A stretch of DNA of 26,122 bases from a virus: positions 10,313-36,434 of the IMG/VR virus record IMGVR_UViG_3300030430_003489. One strand, 5' to 3'. Both the position numbers and the translations under genes were made by a program. Below are positions 4,531 through 14,529 of the stretch, piece after piece. How positions within the stretch are numbered: position 1 is the first letter of the stretch; the number at the start of each line of letters is the position of its first letter. The notes beneath the pieces are model-generated. The model saw only the letters and a program-made list of their open reading frames with translations. It made no database searches and was not told the origin of the DNA.

Positions 4531-7500
4531 CTATCGTCCTCTCGTTACGCCTTCATCATCGAAGAACACCGGCACACCGATGACGTCTCCAACTGTTGGT
4601 ATGACAATGCTCTTGAGCGCCTGATTGAAGCGGTCCTTTTGCTCAGGGAGCAGGCCTTGTTCGTACCTATCAATGTACTCTCTGTATCCGTCGATTGCGG
4701 TCTGAACGGTAATTGGAACCGTGGCCCCGATGAAAGCACGCTTCAGGATCTCCATCTCGGTCGCAGCGTTTATAGCGTCAATTGTTGCGTTTACGTCGTT
4801 TGCGTTTTCAGGCTTGATATCCTTGTTGGACCAATCCTGACCGTACCAGACATTTAACGCTGTGTTGATACCAGGCGTCGTCTTGTACCAGAACAGCTTG
4901 CTCGCTTTATTGATGTAGTCGCGCCTATCCTCGTCCTCTGAGTTCAACAAGTCGAACATTAAACGGCCCCACGTAGGGCCAAGGCCTGAGCCCAGGTCAT
5001 ACCTAGCCCCTCCCGGCCCAGAGTTCCTGAGAAAGTCTCGCTGACCCGGTGTGACGTACCGCCTCAAAGCATCCAGGGTCTCCTCGCCGGCCTCTTCTGC
5101 GGTACCGCCGGACGTGAGTATGGCTGCACCAACTGAGGCTGAGCTGATAATGCCGCTGGCCATAAAGAACTTCAGTATGTTTGTGTTTGCGGTTCTCAAT
5201 ACACCCAGGTCCTTCTCGGACAAGCCACCGTATTCACCCTCTAGGGACTTGAGGGCCTTGTTCAGCTTGTTTGCAAAAGGGAGGTTGTTTGGTATCGGGT
5301 TGCCTGCTGAAGCCAACTGAATGGCCCGCAGCGGGGTGGAGAACTTAGATGCCGAGTATCTCCAAGCAAAGAATAGCTGGTCCAAGACACGCTGAACGCC
5401 CGGACCTACGTCTTTAAATGTTGGCCTGCCCGATTGTGAGTTGATGTCCTCGGCAAGGGACTTCATGGCCCTCCTGTCGACAACCTTGTTGAGTTCTTTG
5501 TTAAGTTCTTTCTTAGAGGCGGCGAGTTTCTTCTGACGGTTTATTAGTTCACGGCGGAGCCTCTTGGCCCTTGGGCTTGCGCTGTCAGTAATGAGAAGTT
5601 CGTCCCTGATGGCGTTTACTTCAGATAGGTCTTGTGAGACCTTAGACTCCAGGGGAGTAATGTCGAGCCCGTTGACAGCAGCCAAGGCCCTAACGCCAGC
5701 GTCGTAAGCCTCTACCCTGATTTCATTCAAGGGCAGAGCAAAGGCGTTGTTGGACTTCTGAAGGCTTCCGCCTGCCATATTAGACAGGTTTCTTAGGATA
5801 GTGCGAGAGCCCTCGTCAGGTGCAACAAGCACCTGTGCAAAAGCCTCCTCTCTTACGTTGGTTCTGCCGTCACCAATGCCCTCAACCTCTCCCATGTGAA
5901 GGCCAGATTGACGAGCCGAGTCGGCAAGAGGCCTTTCTATTAGGGCCTCTTGTTTCCTGCGTGCGTTTAGGCGAGGGGTCTTTCCAAAGTATGCCCTAGC
6001 GGCGGTCATGTAGCCCCTTGCGAACCGTGCGGGAATGCCCATCAGACCGCCTCGTGCAATAACAAGACCGCCCTGTCTCGCAACAGAGCCCATATCATGC
6101 GACGCTAGTATTGAGCGGGACATGTTGTTCAGCGTTTCAATGCCCGTTACTTCTGGAATAACCCGGTCGGTGACCACCTCTGCTTGGCGCAACCCGGTCT
6201 CCGCAACAACAATCTCTTCCTCTTTCTTGATTGCCTCGTCTTTAGACTTCTGGAGAGCACGTTCCGCCTTGTTCAACGCAACTCGAATCTGTCTGGTGAC
6301 CTTTTGGCGGTCAGCGCGAGCGTCACGTATTAAGTCCTGCAACTCCTCAACCTTCTCTTGGAGCTTGGCTATCTTGCGGCGCGCCTGTGCTGCCTCACGG
6401 CGCAACTTGTTACGCTGCTTCCTTAGCTTTAGTTCGATCTTCTTACGGCGACCCCACCTCGCTGCAATGCTTGCCTTTTCTTTGCTTGTAAGGTCTCTCT
6501 TCAGGACCGATTTTGCCCTGACCATAACATCAGCAACGGTCGCATCACGGCCAAACCCTATCTGGGCATACCTCATGTTAAGGCCCGCCTCGCTGAGGGC
6601 CTTCTTTGTCAGCAAACTTGCCTCGATAAAGCCCGCCTGAATACCAGCCAGCTGTTCTGCAAGAGGGGGCACATCCGCAGGCTTCGCCTTAGCAATCTTA
6701 TCAAGTAGTGCCTTTTCAGCACCCTTATAGACGGCAACGAGGCGATTGATGCCAAGGGTCTCAAGGGACGATGTAGGCTCATTCCGGGATGCCCTGTTTA
6801 CAGCATCTTGGAGCGCATCGGGTATGACGGGTGTGCCCTCAACGAGGGTGGGCATCAGCCCCTGTTGCTCAAGGTCGGCGTCTCGTTCCTGAATGGTCCT
6901 GCTCTTAAACGATGGCAGGTCGGATGCCATTTGCTCTAGGTCAATGCCTGCCCTCTGAGCTACAGCCTCTGTCTCTGGCTGTAGAGATGCACGCTGCATT
7001 GATATGGTGTCGCTGTCGATGACCTTTTCTTGCGTTGCCCTCAAGCTCACAAGTTCTGCCGCTTTTCGTAGAACATCAGCATCGCTAATCGATGCGTTGC
7101 CAACAATCGCCTGGAGTTCGGTAGCGGCACGCTCAATGACACTCTCAATGTTTGGCGTGACGGCTGTCTCAACGTCCTTGTCGACATCTTGAGTCGTAGT
7201 GGGTGCTGCGGGGTCCGCAGGCTTGACGCGAGGGCGTCTAGGAAGCTCAGGGATAGACTCTTCCGCCCGCTCTGCGGCTATCTCAAGGACGCGCACGGAC
7301 TCTCTAATCTCATCCTCTACGGTCTCGGGCTCTGGAGTGCCTTCAGGGCGCTCAAGACCCTCAGCCTCTGCTAGAATGGCAGCTTCTTCAGCATCGATCT
7401 CTGCTTGCGTCTGCTGTATTTCAGCCGAGAGTTGTGCCTTGCTAGCATCAGATTCAAGGAGTGCTGCCTCTTCCGCAGTCGCACGGTCAGACAGCCGCTG

Positions 7501-8658
7501 AATCCCCGAAGCGCCAAGTGAGCCAACAAAGCCGGGAGCAGCTCCGCCCAGAAGACCCCCAACAGCAGCGATGGGCAGGGTTGACGGGTCAACACCCAGC
7601 ACGGTCTCATCAGTGTCGCGGGTGCCAGCCTGAGACAGAACCTCCTGAATGACGCTTTCCGCCGCCTCGGCACCGCCCTCCACTACACTAGAGCCGGCAG
7701 CCCGCTTGAGGGCTGCCCCAAATGTTGTGCCCGGATTTAGAAGGTATCTAAGACCAAGGCGCTCAAGCTGACCTATGGTAAGCCCGCCAATCATCCCCAG
7801 CGCCACGTCTTCATTCTGTGTAGACGGGTCTCCGCCAGCCGCTGCCCTGTTGGCAGCACGCTGGTCGGCAATCTGACCTGCTTGGCTAATGACAAGTGCC
7901 GGGAACGAGATCATTGCCGTAGCCATATATGGGAACGCCTCACCAACCGACTCAAGCATGTAGCTTCCGAGCACCCCTGGGTCTTCTATGACGTTTGTGT
8001 CGAGCACATCCTGAATCGTAGTTGTGCCCTCTCGGTCCTTTTGGGCGGAATTGCGTAGAGCGATAGCCATGTAGGCGCTTGGAGAAACGACCCGCCTACC
8101 CTGTGCGTCGTAGATGTTGTTATCCCTAGCGGAAAACGTGTCTGCACGAGAGGCAAACGAGTCATCCTCCCCCCTTGGGATGTATGCGTCGTATGTGTAG
8201 CTATATTCGCCCGCAACGACATTTTGTGCCGTGTCGCCTGGCTGCTCAGTGAACTGAAACGGGGCCTCAATTCCAGGCACGCCTCCGCCCTGTAGGAAGG
8301 GCAGGTTTTTAGAAATGGCATCTGCCTGTCTTGCTGCAAACCCAGACAGGCCTGCACCAATGCTCTTGACCGAAGCAGAGAGTTTCGAGATTGGGCGCGG
8401 ACCTTGGTCCGAAATGTCAGGCTGTTGCTCCGGTGCCTCTGGTGGCTCAGGGGCAGGCCCGAGAAACGGGCTAGACAGAGGCGCGGGAGGCTCATACTGC
8501 TCGACTGTCATATCTGAGGGCGTGAAGTCTAGCTGCGGCATTTCTTGAGACATGACAGACTGCCTTATAAACGCAAGCTCTCTGTCGGTGGGGTTCTTGC
8601 CCTCAATCTCAAACTCGTAGACGTTGCCAGACCGCGCTCTAAACTGTCTTGTTACCAT
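4531..8658 (-). CDS. Very large internal virion / DNA-ejection-type protein (1375 aa)
   Basis: The largest gene in the window. Order of regions: a Pro-rich N-terminal segment (about 45-110); Ala/Gly-rich hydrophobic or amphipathic helices (about 222-390, for example FPYMATAMISFPALVISQAG and IAAVGGLLGGAAPGFVGSLG); an acidic region; a long basic coiled coil (about 730-830); and a C-terminal domain from about 1090. The C-terminal domain begins FFAWRYSASKF and includes another hydrophobic helix (FFMASGIISSASVGAAIL). The C-terminal part resembles domains in large phage polyvalent and internal proteins. I found no lytic transglycosylase signature. Position after the tail genes and two smaller Ala/Arg-rich proteins matches the T7 gp14-gp15-gp16 order, so ejection-conduit function is inferred. 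Confidence 0.75.
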   Translation of the reverse strand: MVTRQFRARSGNVYEFEIEGKNPTDRELAFIRQSVMSQEMPQLDFTPSDMTVEQYEPPAPLSSPFLGPAPEPPEAPEQQPDISDQGPRPISKLSASVKSIGAGLSGFAARQADAISKNLPFLQGGGVPGIEAPFQFTEQPGDTAQNVVAGEYSYTYDAYIPRGEDDSFASRADTFSARDNNIYDAQGRRVVSPSAYMAIALRNSAQKDREGTTTIQDVLDTNVIEDPGVLGSYMLESVGEAFPYMATAMISFPALVISQAGQIADQRAANRAAAGGDPSTQNEDVALGMIGGLTIGQLERLGLRYLLNPGTTFGAALKRAAGSSVVEGGAEAAESVIQEVLSQAGTRDTDETVLGVDPSTLPIAAVGGLLGGAAPGFVGSLGASGIQRLSDRATAEEAALLESDASKAQLSAEIQQTQAEIDAEEAAILAEAEGLERPEGTPEPETVEDEIRESVRVLEIAAERAEESIPELPRRPRVKPADPAAPTTTQDVDKDVETAVTPNIESVIERAATELQAIVGNASISDADVLRKAAELVSLRATQEKVIDSDTISMQRASLQPETEAVAQRAGIDLEQMASDLPSFKSRTIQERDADLEQQGLMPTLVEGTPVIPDALQDAVNRASRNEPTSSLETLGINRLVAVYKGAEKALLDKIAKAKPADVPPLAEQLAGIQAGFIEASLLTKKALSEAGLNMRYAQIGFGRDATVADVMVRAKSVLKRDLTSKEKASIAARWGRRKKIELKLRKQRNKLRREAAQARRKIAKLQEKVEELQDLIRDARADRQKVTRQIRVALNKAERALQKSKDEAIKKEEEIVVAETGLRQAEVVTDRVIPEVTGIETLNNMSRSILASHDMGSVARQGGLVIARGGLMGIPARFARGYMTAARAYFGKTPRLNARRKQEALIERPLADSARQSGLHMGEVEGIGDGRTNVREEAFAQVLVAPDEGSRTILRNLSNMAGGSLQKSNNAFALPLNEIRVEAYDAGVRALAAVNGLDITPLESKVSQDLSEVNAIRDELLITDSASPRAKRLRRELINRQKKLAASKKELNKELNKVVDRRAMKSLAEDINSQSGRPTFKDVGPGVQRVLDQLFFAWRYSASKFSTPLRAIQLASAGNPIPNNLPFANKLNKALKSLEGEYGGLSEKDLGVLRTANTNILKFFMASGIISSASVGAAILTSGGTAEEAGEETLDALRRYVTPGQRDFLRNSGPGGARYDLGSGLGPTWGRLMFDLLNSEDEDRRDYINKASKLFWYKTTPGINTALNVWYGQDWSNKDIKPENANDVNATIDAINAATEMEILKRAFIGATVPITVQTAIDGYREYIDRYEQGLLPEQKDRFNQALKSIVIPTVGDVIGVPVFFDDEGVTRGR

Positions 8659-8672
8659 TCTCTGGTCCAGCC

Positions 8673-10748
8673 TTAAATATTTAGATCAATGGGCTCAAGC
8701 ACGCTGCCCTCTGCTTCAAGGTCTACGATCTCCGTCTCCAGATTGGAGATATCTTTTTCGAGTCTCTCTATTTTTCTTCGGTTTGAGGGATTGACTACGG
8801 TTTTCTTTAGCTCGTCCCGTTTCTGTTTAATTAAGGCTTCGCGCCCTCTTACCTTTGCAGCGTTTATGGCGGCCTTGTTTTGGGCCTTAGCGGCCTCGGA
8901 TTCGGCCTTAGCGCCCGCCGCCTTTTCGACTCTCGCGGTGACAGCTGTTGTTGCAGCCGGCTCAAACGATATTCGGTTCAGCACCTGGGCGGATGACTTG
9001 TATCCCCTGCCTTTGATGATTGCGTTGATTCTCCTCTGATTGAGACCTGCCTCTTCCAGCCTCCTGGAAAAAACGCCCTCAGATGCAATCGGTGACACAA
9101 GCTCGCCATCGTCACCGACGAACAGCGGCACCGAAGATTTAAGGCTGTCGAGCCGCCGCTTCTTTGCATCGGGGTCCTTTTCGCTGTTGGCCTTTGCGTA
9201 CTGGTCGAGATACTTACTGTACTGGTCTTCAATGGCCCTTTGCTTCTTACTTAGACCCCTTCTGATACGAAGATAGTCCTTGTTCTTCGATGCCTTCTCT
9301 TTGTCTTTTTTGATCTTAGCATCCAGCTCCTCTATCTGCTTACGGACCTTTGCGGCCTGTGCGCGAGACTTTTCTGCCGAGGCTCTACGGGACTCTATCC
9401 CAGACATGTCGGAGATCTCTTTACGCAGCTTGAGGTTCTTGAGCTTCTGCTCCTCTGTCAGCGGCTTCTTCCTGTTCTTCCCAAACTGCTTGATGATGTC
9501 ACTCTGAAGGGCCTTGACCGACTTGCCCGAAAGAAGGTCTGCAAACGTCGTTGGTGTTGCCTCCCTCTCCGCTGCGCGTAGCAGGCTCTGTAGCTGCTGC
9601 TCGTTCTCGGCAAAGCCCGATGCTGCAACGAGCTGGGCAGGGTCATACGTGTCAATGGCACGCTGTGACGTTATGCCGACATCTTCAAGCTTGGACAGGT
9701 CTGTTGCTGTGGGCCTGACCATAAGGGGCTGTGTTAGCTCTGGGCTGACGGTCATAGCAACATCTTGCGACATTGTAGGGGGCATCGACAGCCGAGCCAC
9801 GTCTAGTTCCATGGCATCCTGAGCAAGATCACCCTGTGTCATTATCCTCTGACCTATAGGCTTTTCGATGTCTGTTGGGTCACCGACAGGAGGAACCATC
9901 ATCTGCTGAGCAGGGCTCATTCTGCCGTATGCGTTCACGATTGCGTTGGCTCTTTGAACCTGCTCAGGCGTAAGACCGGCTCGAACACGCCTATCTCCCG
10001 CCGCCCTTACAACATCCTGAGTGAGTCCTACCTCGCCGAGCACATCCTCTGGCGCTGTTGCGCGTTGCATTGCCCTGATTTCCTCAAGCCTGTCGGCCCG
10101 TGCTCTTAAGGCGGCTTGCTGCATAGCGTCCTGCTTCCGAAACACCTCCCGTTCCTCTTGAAGCAAATCGCGCATCCTAGCGCGAGCTTGGATGAGATCG
10201 TTGGAGGCAGACCGCTCTTCGGGAGACATTTTACTCATGTCCGCAATCACGGAACTAGGCCCACTTCGGTCTCTCAGGCCTGCAAGTCTAGCCGCTGCAT
10301 CTTCTTCCGATACAAGCGCTCGGGAGGGCATGAGAGATCCTGACAAAGACTCTCCGAGTGTTGGCCCTGAGAGGCCTATGCTCTGAAGGAACTGCTGGGT
10401 TCCAGCGTCAGACGTGTCAGGCTCACGAAGCCTTGGCATTGACTCAAGGGCTTGTCCTGCCTCAGAAACGGCAGTGCCCACTTGCTCCTGCTGCTTAGCC
10501 CTGTCTTGCTCTAGCGCCTTGCGTGCCGCATTACGCTTTTTGTTGCGAACGGCCCTGTCGATACCGCCGCCAATCAGGGTGCCAAGATTAGCCGCCTGCT
10601 CAAACACCTTGATCCCACCTGAGATGGCGTCAAGGGTGTTGATAGCATCCTTGGTCTTGTCTCGACGAGCTGGACTGCGGCCTATGCCGGAAATCCTTGT
10701 TCTGCGGCGGCCAAAGATGTTGCCTGGAGATCTAACAATACGACCCAT
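8673..10748 (-). CDS. Internal virion protein with long coiled coils (691 aa)
   Basis: The start ATG is preceded by GGAGAA. The N-terminus is strongly basic (FGRRRTRISGIGRSPARR) and is followed by a Gly-rich amphipathic stretch (GGIKVFEQAANLGTLIGGG). Two long Lys/Glu coiled coils lie at about residues 450-530 and 605-685. The middle is Met/Gln/Asp-rich, for example YGRMSPAQQMMVPP. There are no enzyme motifs. Size, composition and position between a small Ala-rich protein and a 1375-aa protein suggest the middle ejection protein of a three-protein set like T7 gp14-15-16 or P22 gp7-20-16. No direct homology is claimed. Confidence 0.7.
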   Translation of the reverse strand: MGRIVRSPGNIFGRRRTRISGIGRSPARRDKTKDAINTLDAISGGIKVFEQAANLGTLIGGGIDRAVRNKKRNAARKALEQDRAKQQEQVGTAVSEAGQALESMPRLREPDTSDAGTQQFLQSIGLSGPTLGESLSGSLMPSRALVSEEDAAARLAGLRDRSGPSSVIADMSKMSPEERSASNDLIQARARMRDLLQEEREVFRKQDAMQQAALRARADRLEEIRAMQRATAPEDVLGEVGLTQDVVRAAGDRRVRAGLTPEQVQRANAIVNAYGRMSPAQQMMVPPVGDPTDIEKPIGQRIMTQGDLAQDAMELDVARLSMPPTMSQDVAMTVSPELTQPLMVRPTATDLSKLEDVGITSQRAIDTYDPAQLVAASGFAENEQQLQSLLRAAEREATPTTFADLLSGKSVKALQSDIIKQFGKNRKKPLTEEQKLKNLKLRKEISDMSGIESRRASAEKSRAQAAKVRKQIEELDAKIKKDKEKASKNKDYLRIRRGLSKKQRAIEDQYSKYLDQYAKANSEKDPDAKKRRLDSLKSSVPLFVGDDGELVSPIASEGVFSRRLEEAGLNQRRINAIIKGRGYKSSAQVLNRISFEPAATTAVTARVEKAAGAKAESEAAKAQNKAAINAAKVRGREALIKQKRDELKKTVVNPSNRRKIERLEKDISNLETEIVDLEAEGSVLEPIDLNI

Positions 10749-10750
10749 TG

Positions 10751-11332
10751 CTATTCTCCGAATGCCTCGCCAAGAGCTGACTCAGTGTCAACAACTGCTT
10801 GCTTAGTGAAGAAACTTACCGGATCCCCAAATTTGCCAAATCCTTTGCCTCTAGACTGGGCATACTCAAGTTCCTCATCGGCAATAAGGTTGTCCACGTA
10901 TGCTCGACCAGCATCGGTAGTCATGGTGGCCTTCAGTCGGTTAAGCTGCCTAATGATCCTGTCGCCAGGTACACCTGCCGCCCTCAGCTCCTGCAAAACA
11001 CTCTCCGCGTAGGCTGATTCCTCTGAGGCTCTCATGGCAAACTCACCCATCTGGGCAGCGGCTGCTGTAGCGCGATCGGCAGCAATCGCCCTGTTCTGCG
11101 CCCTGATTTGATTTGCAGTGGATGCAGCTTCTCGGGACCGAAGCAGGTTAGACCCTGAGCCGGGGACACCGCCAACCCTAGTGCTAAACACTAGGTTTGC
11201 CACATCCCTCTCGCTAGCACCTGCGGTGGGGACTGCATCGAGCTGGGCTTGGACGGAGCCAAGCGCAAGCTCATCGGCACGGCGAACCGATGCGCTTACA
11301 GGTGCCTCTAATAAATCGTAAATAGTCGCCAT
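10751..11332 (-). CDS. Small Ala-rich internal virion protein candidate (193 aa)
   Basis: The start at 11332 (MATIYDLLEAP) is preferred. It lies 10 bases after the previous stop with AGGGGGAT upstream, whereas the longer in-frame version from 11392 would run into the previous gene. The protein is mostly helical and very Ala/Arg-rich in the middle (RAQNRAIAADRATAAAAQM). It ends with a segment containing GFGKFGDPVSFFTKQAV. This composition is usual for the first, membrane-associating ejection protein of podophages. The next gene starts 2 bases downstream. Function is inferred from order and composition. Confidence 0.65.
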   Translation of the reverse strand: MATIYDLLEAPVSASVRRADELALGSVQAQLDAVPTAGASERDVANLVFSTRVGGVPGSGSNLLRSREAASTANQIRAQNRAIAADRATAAAAQMGEFAMRASEESAYAESVLQELRAAGVPGDRIIRQLNRLKATMTTDAGRAYVDNLIADEELEYAQSRGKGFGKFGDPVSFFTKQAVVDTESALGEAFGE

Positions 11333-11342
11333 ACTAATCCCC

Positions 11343-13373
11343 CTATCGAGTAAGGTGCTTCTTGCATATAAGGTACACCCAACAGCCTCCATATCCTACA
11401 TATTGGATGCCTTGGTATGATCCGTCGCCACGCTGAGCTTGCGTGTCGCCTGAGAACCCGGATGATGCCGTTCCACCAGACGACCCTGCCGTGGTGACTG
11501 GCAGGTTGCCAAGATTTAGCGGAACGCCAGATCCGGTGGTGCCTGCCTCCGTTGTGTACAGGGCGGTGCGAACCTCAATAAACTGGTCGGCTGCGGTCAG
11601 GGACGACCTGCCACTGTTGAGCATGCTGGTCCGTCTCTTCGTGTTGCTGTTGGACCGGCCAAAGGAAATGATCTGGTCTTGCCCGTAGTATGAGTTCGTA
11701 TTCGATGTGTCGTCTGAGTTCTGCCAGTTGAGGGGCACTTGGTGTATCTCCCAGTTCCACGCGGGCACTGCATTGCCGTAGTCACTGTCACCTTTCTTTA
11801 GGCGTCGAGAGGTAATCATCCCGCCGTTGAGTCGATCAACAATGGACCCGGTCGTACCCGATGACCCCTCGCCCCATCCTCTCACCTGCGTCGAGTCGTT
11901 GGTTGAAAAACCTTGGGGATCTTGAAGCTGCAAGAACGCCATCTGCTGATAACCAAACTGGTCAGCCTTCATGCCGCTTCCAATGCCCACGCCCACGTCT
12001 AGATTAATAGAGTGGTTGATCGGGGGTATCTCTGGAATCCTAGGGGACGTACCGCCAAATGTAGCCTGGCCATTAAACAGGTTCCACGGGGTCCAGTTCC
12101 ACGCTAAAAAGACATGATGCAGCGTGTAGGTATGGTGAATTGGTATGACCCTTCGATCGTAAAGAGCCGCCCTGGCAAAGACGCCATTTGAACCGGCAGC
12201 GTCAGCGAGGTAAGGGTACGATGTTAGAGAGGGCTGCATCGCCGCCAACCCGCCTGTAGGCAGGTTAGAGTAAAGTGGGACCGCGATCACATCGTAGCCA
12301 GCGGTGTGCCTTAGATGCTCCGTCACGGGCAAGTCTGAGTTGCGCGTCACCTCGCCCCTGAGCTTGTTCTTGAACTCATCGTCAATGTTTGAAATGTTTG
12401 CGCCAATGCCCCTGTCTGTTCCAGATAGGTTATCATCTGCGGTTATCGCGTCAGCAGAGGACGGCACGTTAACGGTCACAGATGGAGACGTGCTGACCCC
12501 ATACTTGTCAACGCCACTGGCGGCGTTCTCAGCGATGTTGTTTATTGAGCTTCCGCTATCTCTAGCCACTAGGCGATGTGCAAACTTCAGCGTTATCTCA
12601 ACGCCGGGGAGGCAGAGGTTCTTGATGGTGGTGGCCGAGAGTGGGTTGTGAGCAGTTAGATCCTTGAGGCCGGGGCACTCGATCTTGATGGCGTATGTAC
12701 AATACGGGTCAATCGCGATATCAATGTCGTCTTGGAAGAACGGGTTGAGTCTTTGGCTATCTCCTGCAAACGCAGCAGAGCCTATGCCGGTGGACCATGC
12801 TGTGGAAGCTGTATAGTCCTGAGTGCTCGTAAACTTGCCCATTCGGCTGAAGAAGAGTTGGTTCTTTTTTAGCAGAGATATTCGAATGTCTAGCCTGTTG
12901 ACCGCATCGTATACGAGCATGCCTTTTTGCTTTGACATGCCGTAAATGCCATAGTCATCCGAGGAGGTGCTTTGCCCATCGGACCAATACTCGCTAGCAA
13001 TCGCTGCGGGCTCAGCTCTTTGGTCCCAAGAGAAGCCCACCCCTTTAAGAAGTATCTGAGGCAGGTCAGGTGTATACTCAGGCACAAACAGTGGCATTGC
13101 CGTGCCGCTTGAGTTCACAAGCTGTTCTTTTTCGAAGAACTCTTGCAGCGGTGGCAGCACAAAAGGGATGACAATGCTTCCTGCTGGAATAGTGTCTGGG
13201 CCGATGTGAGGCACTGACAGGTTGATGCGGAAGGGGGCCAAAGGTTTCTGGAGCTGATCGTCCGTGACGCTGCCTTCAAGCTGTGTCTTGGCATCTGACA
13301 GTGTGTCAAAGACATGCTCTGGGGCGAGCTTGATGCCCCGTGTAAGCTTCTTCCTGTCATCGATCTTAGCCAC
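11343..13373 (-). CDS. Large virion protein of unknown function (676 aa)
   Basis: A GTG start at 13373 is supported by AAGAGG 7 bases upstream, inside the end of the previous gene (8-base overlap). The protein is rich in Ser, Thr, Gly, Asn and aromatic residues and poor in charged clusters, as in beta-rich structural proteins. Distinct segments are ILLKGVGFSWDQR, a central IPIHHTYTLHHVFLAWNW, a low-complexity Gly/Ser/Thr stretch near the C-terminus, and a hydrophobic end YVGYGGCWVYLICKK. I do not recognise a family. It lies between tail and ejection genes beside another unknown large protein. Both may form a spike, receptor-binding or head-decoration assembly; that is inference. Confidence 0.7.
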   Translation of the reverse strand: MAKIDDRKKLTRGIKLAPEHVFDTLSDAKTQLEGSVTDDQLQKPLAPFRINLSVPHIGPDTIPAGSIVIPFVLPPLQEFFEKEQLVNSSGTAMPLFVPEYTPDLPQILLKGVGFSWDQRAEPAAIASEYWSDGQSTSSDDYGIYGMSKQKGMLVYDAVNRLDIRISLLKKNQLFFSRMGKFTSTQDYTASTAWSTGIGSAAFAGDSQRLNPFFQDDIDIAIDPYCTYAIKIECPGLKDLTAHNPLSATTIKNLCLPGVEITLKFAHRLVARDSGSSINNIAENAASGVDKYGVSTSPSVTVNVPSSADAITADDNLSGTDRGIGANISNIDDEFKNKLRGEVTRNSDLPVTEHLRHTAGYDVIAVPLYSNLPTGGLAAMQPSLTSYPYLADAAGSNGVFARAALYDRRVIPIHHTYTLHHVFLAWNWTPWNLFNGQATFGGTSPRIPEIPPINHSINLDVGVGIGSGMKADQFGYQQMAFLQLQDPQGFSTNDSTQVRGWGEGSSGTTGSIVDRLNGGMITSRRLKKGDSDYGNAVPAWNWEIHQVPLNWQNSDDTSNTNSYYGQDQIISFGRSNSNTKRRTSMLNSGRSSLTAADQFIEVRTALYTTEAGTTGSGVPLNLGNLPVTTAGSSGGTASSGFSGDTQAQRGDGSYQGIQYVGYGGCWVYLICKKHLTR

Positions 13374-14529
13374 TGATAACCTCTTCGAGCATGGTCACAG
13401 TCATGTTCATCTGCTGGGCGTACCATGGCATGAATCCCCAACCACCCCTCTGGGTGCTTTCATTATCGTTGTCATCATACAGGTCTTTCGAGAAGTTGTT
13501 CATGTATATCTGGAGACTGCTGTCGCTTCCAAACCCAGGGTCTGAGCTGATCGCCTCTCTAACGTATCGAGGTATGACCGTATGAATGCGAAGACGCGAG
13601 TTGTTTGGGAGCGGGATGTTTAGGTCTTTTAAGGAGATGTGAACCCCGAAAAGGCTGCCGCCCCCTGTCTCACCAACCAAGCCTGTTTGAGAGTTTCCCG
13701 CAAGAGGCTTCATGTCTGGTATGTTTGAGTTGCCCACGCCGTTCAAAGAGGTTGGCACGCCCATGACAGTGATGCTGTCGTTTGCAATCTCAAAGTCCCT
13801 CCTCATCACCTCGACGTCAGACATGGTTCGTGTCTCAGGATCAAAGAGGCTATCGACCGTTGCGGACAAGGCAAGACCTCGGTCAAACAGATTCGTCGCG
13901 CCCGGTATATACTGTACAAAATTACCAACAAACGTGTCGTACTGAAATGCGTTCTGAAACTGCCGGCGCGGTGGGTTTGCGCTATCTAGTATCTTTGGGC
14001 AGTCTACGATCATAACCAGATCGATTGCATCTAAGATCGTAGGCTGTGACAAGAACCATGAGCGCGTCCAGCAGTACTGTTCGCCAAACTGAACATCGGT
14101 GATGTCAGCAAAGCCCTTTGGGTATATGCCTGGCGCAAGCGCACCCTTGACCCTGTAGGGGTTTCTGAAGCTTACACTATCACCAGATGATGACCCAGTC
14201 TCTTCGGGCGGAACCTGCGATGTATCGTTTTTCATCCGCATCCATGGCCAATGATGCAGTGCATACACGTTGCCGTCAGAGCCTGATATGTCTGATGGAT
14301 CGCCATGATCTTGTTTGGACGAGCTGAACTTGATAGCCCTAGTGTTCTGAGGCATCCATCCGCAGACATAGGTGGTGGGTGTCCATCGGCTCTGTAAGTC
14401 GCCGTATGGAACACTGTTCACTCTGTCCTGAACATCTTGGACAGCACGGTCAATTCGATTCCCATCAATTGTGGTGCCCTCAGAGAACTGCTCGTCCGTA
14501 ATTACTCTCGGGTTTTTCTTCCAAGTCAT
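13366..14529 (-). CDS. Virion protein of unknown function (387 aa)
   Basis: The ATG at 14529 overlaps the stop of the upstream gene (TGATG), so it is preferred over the TTG one codon earlier. The sequence is aromatic- and Pro-rich with beta-type composition. Segments include RWTPTTYVCGWMPQN, YALHHWPW and GGWGFMPWYAQQMNMTV near the end. It has an HHW motif in the same style as the HH/W segment of the following 676-aa protein, so the two may be distantly related or interact, but I cannot align them convincingly. No enzyme motifs are seen. A tail spike, fibre or adsorption component is the most likely role by location. Confidence 0.65.
   Translation of the reverse strand: MTWKKNPRVITDEQFSEGTTIDGNRIDRAVQDVQDRVNSVPYGDLQSRWTPTTYVCGWMPQNTRAIKFSSSKQDHGDPSDISGSDGNVYALHHWPWMRMKNDTSQVPPEETGSSSGDSVSFRNPYRVKGALAPGIYPKGFADITDVQFGEQYCWTRSWFLSQPTILDAIDLVMIVDCPKILDSANPPRRQFQNAFQYDTFVGNFVQYIPGATNLFDRGLALSATVDSLFDPETRTMSDVEVMRRDFEIANDSITVMGVPTSLNGVGNSNIPDMKPLAGNSQTGLVGETGGGSLFGVHISLKDLNIPLPNNSRLRIHTVIPRYVREAISSDPGFGSDSSLQIYMNNFSKDLYDDNDNESTQRGGWGFMPWYAQQMNMTVTMLEEVISG

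Noticed and set aside
6035-6640. Long plus-strand open frame (201 codons) opposite the large internal protein gene
   Set aside because: It lies fully antisense to the coiled-coil region of a well-supported gene and has Ser/Arg/Leu-biased shadow composition with no family motifs.
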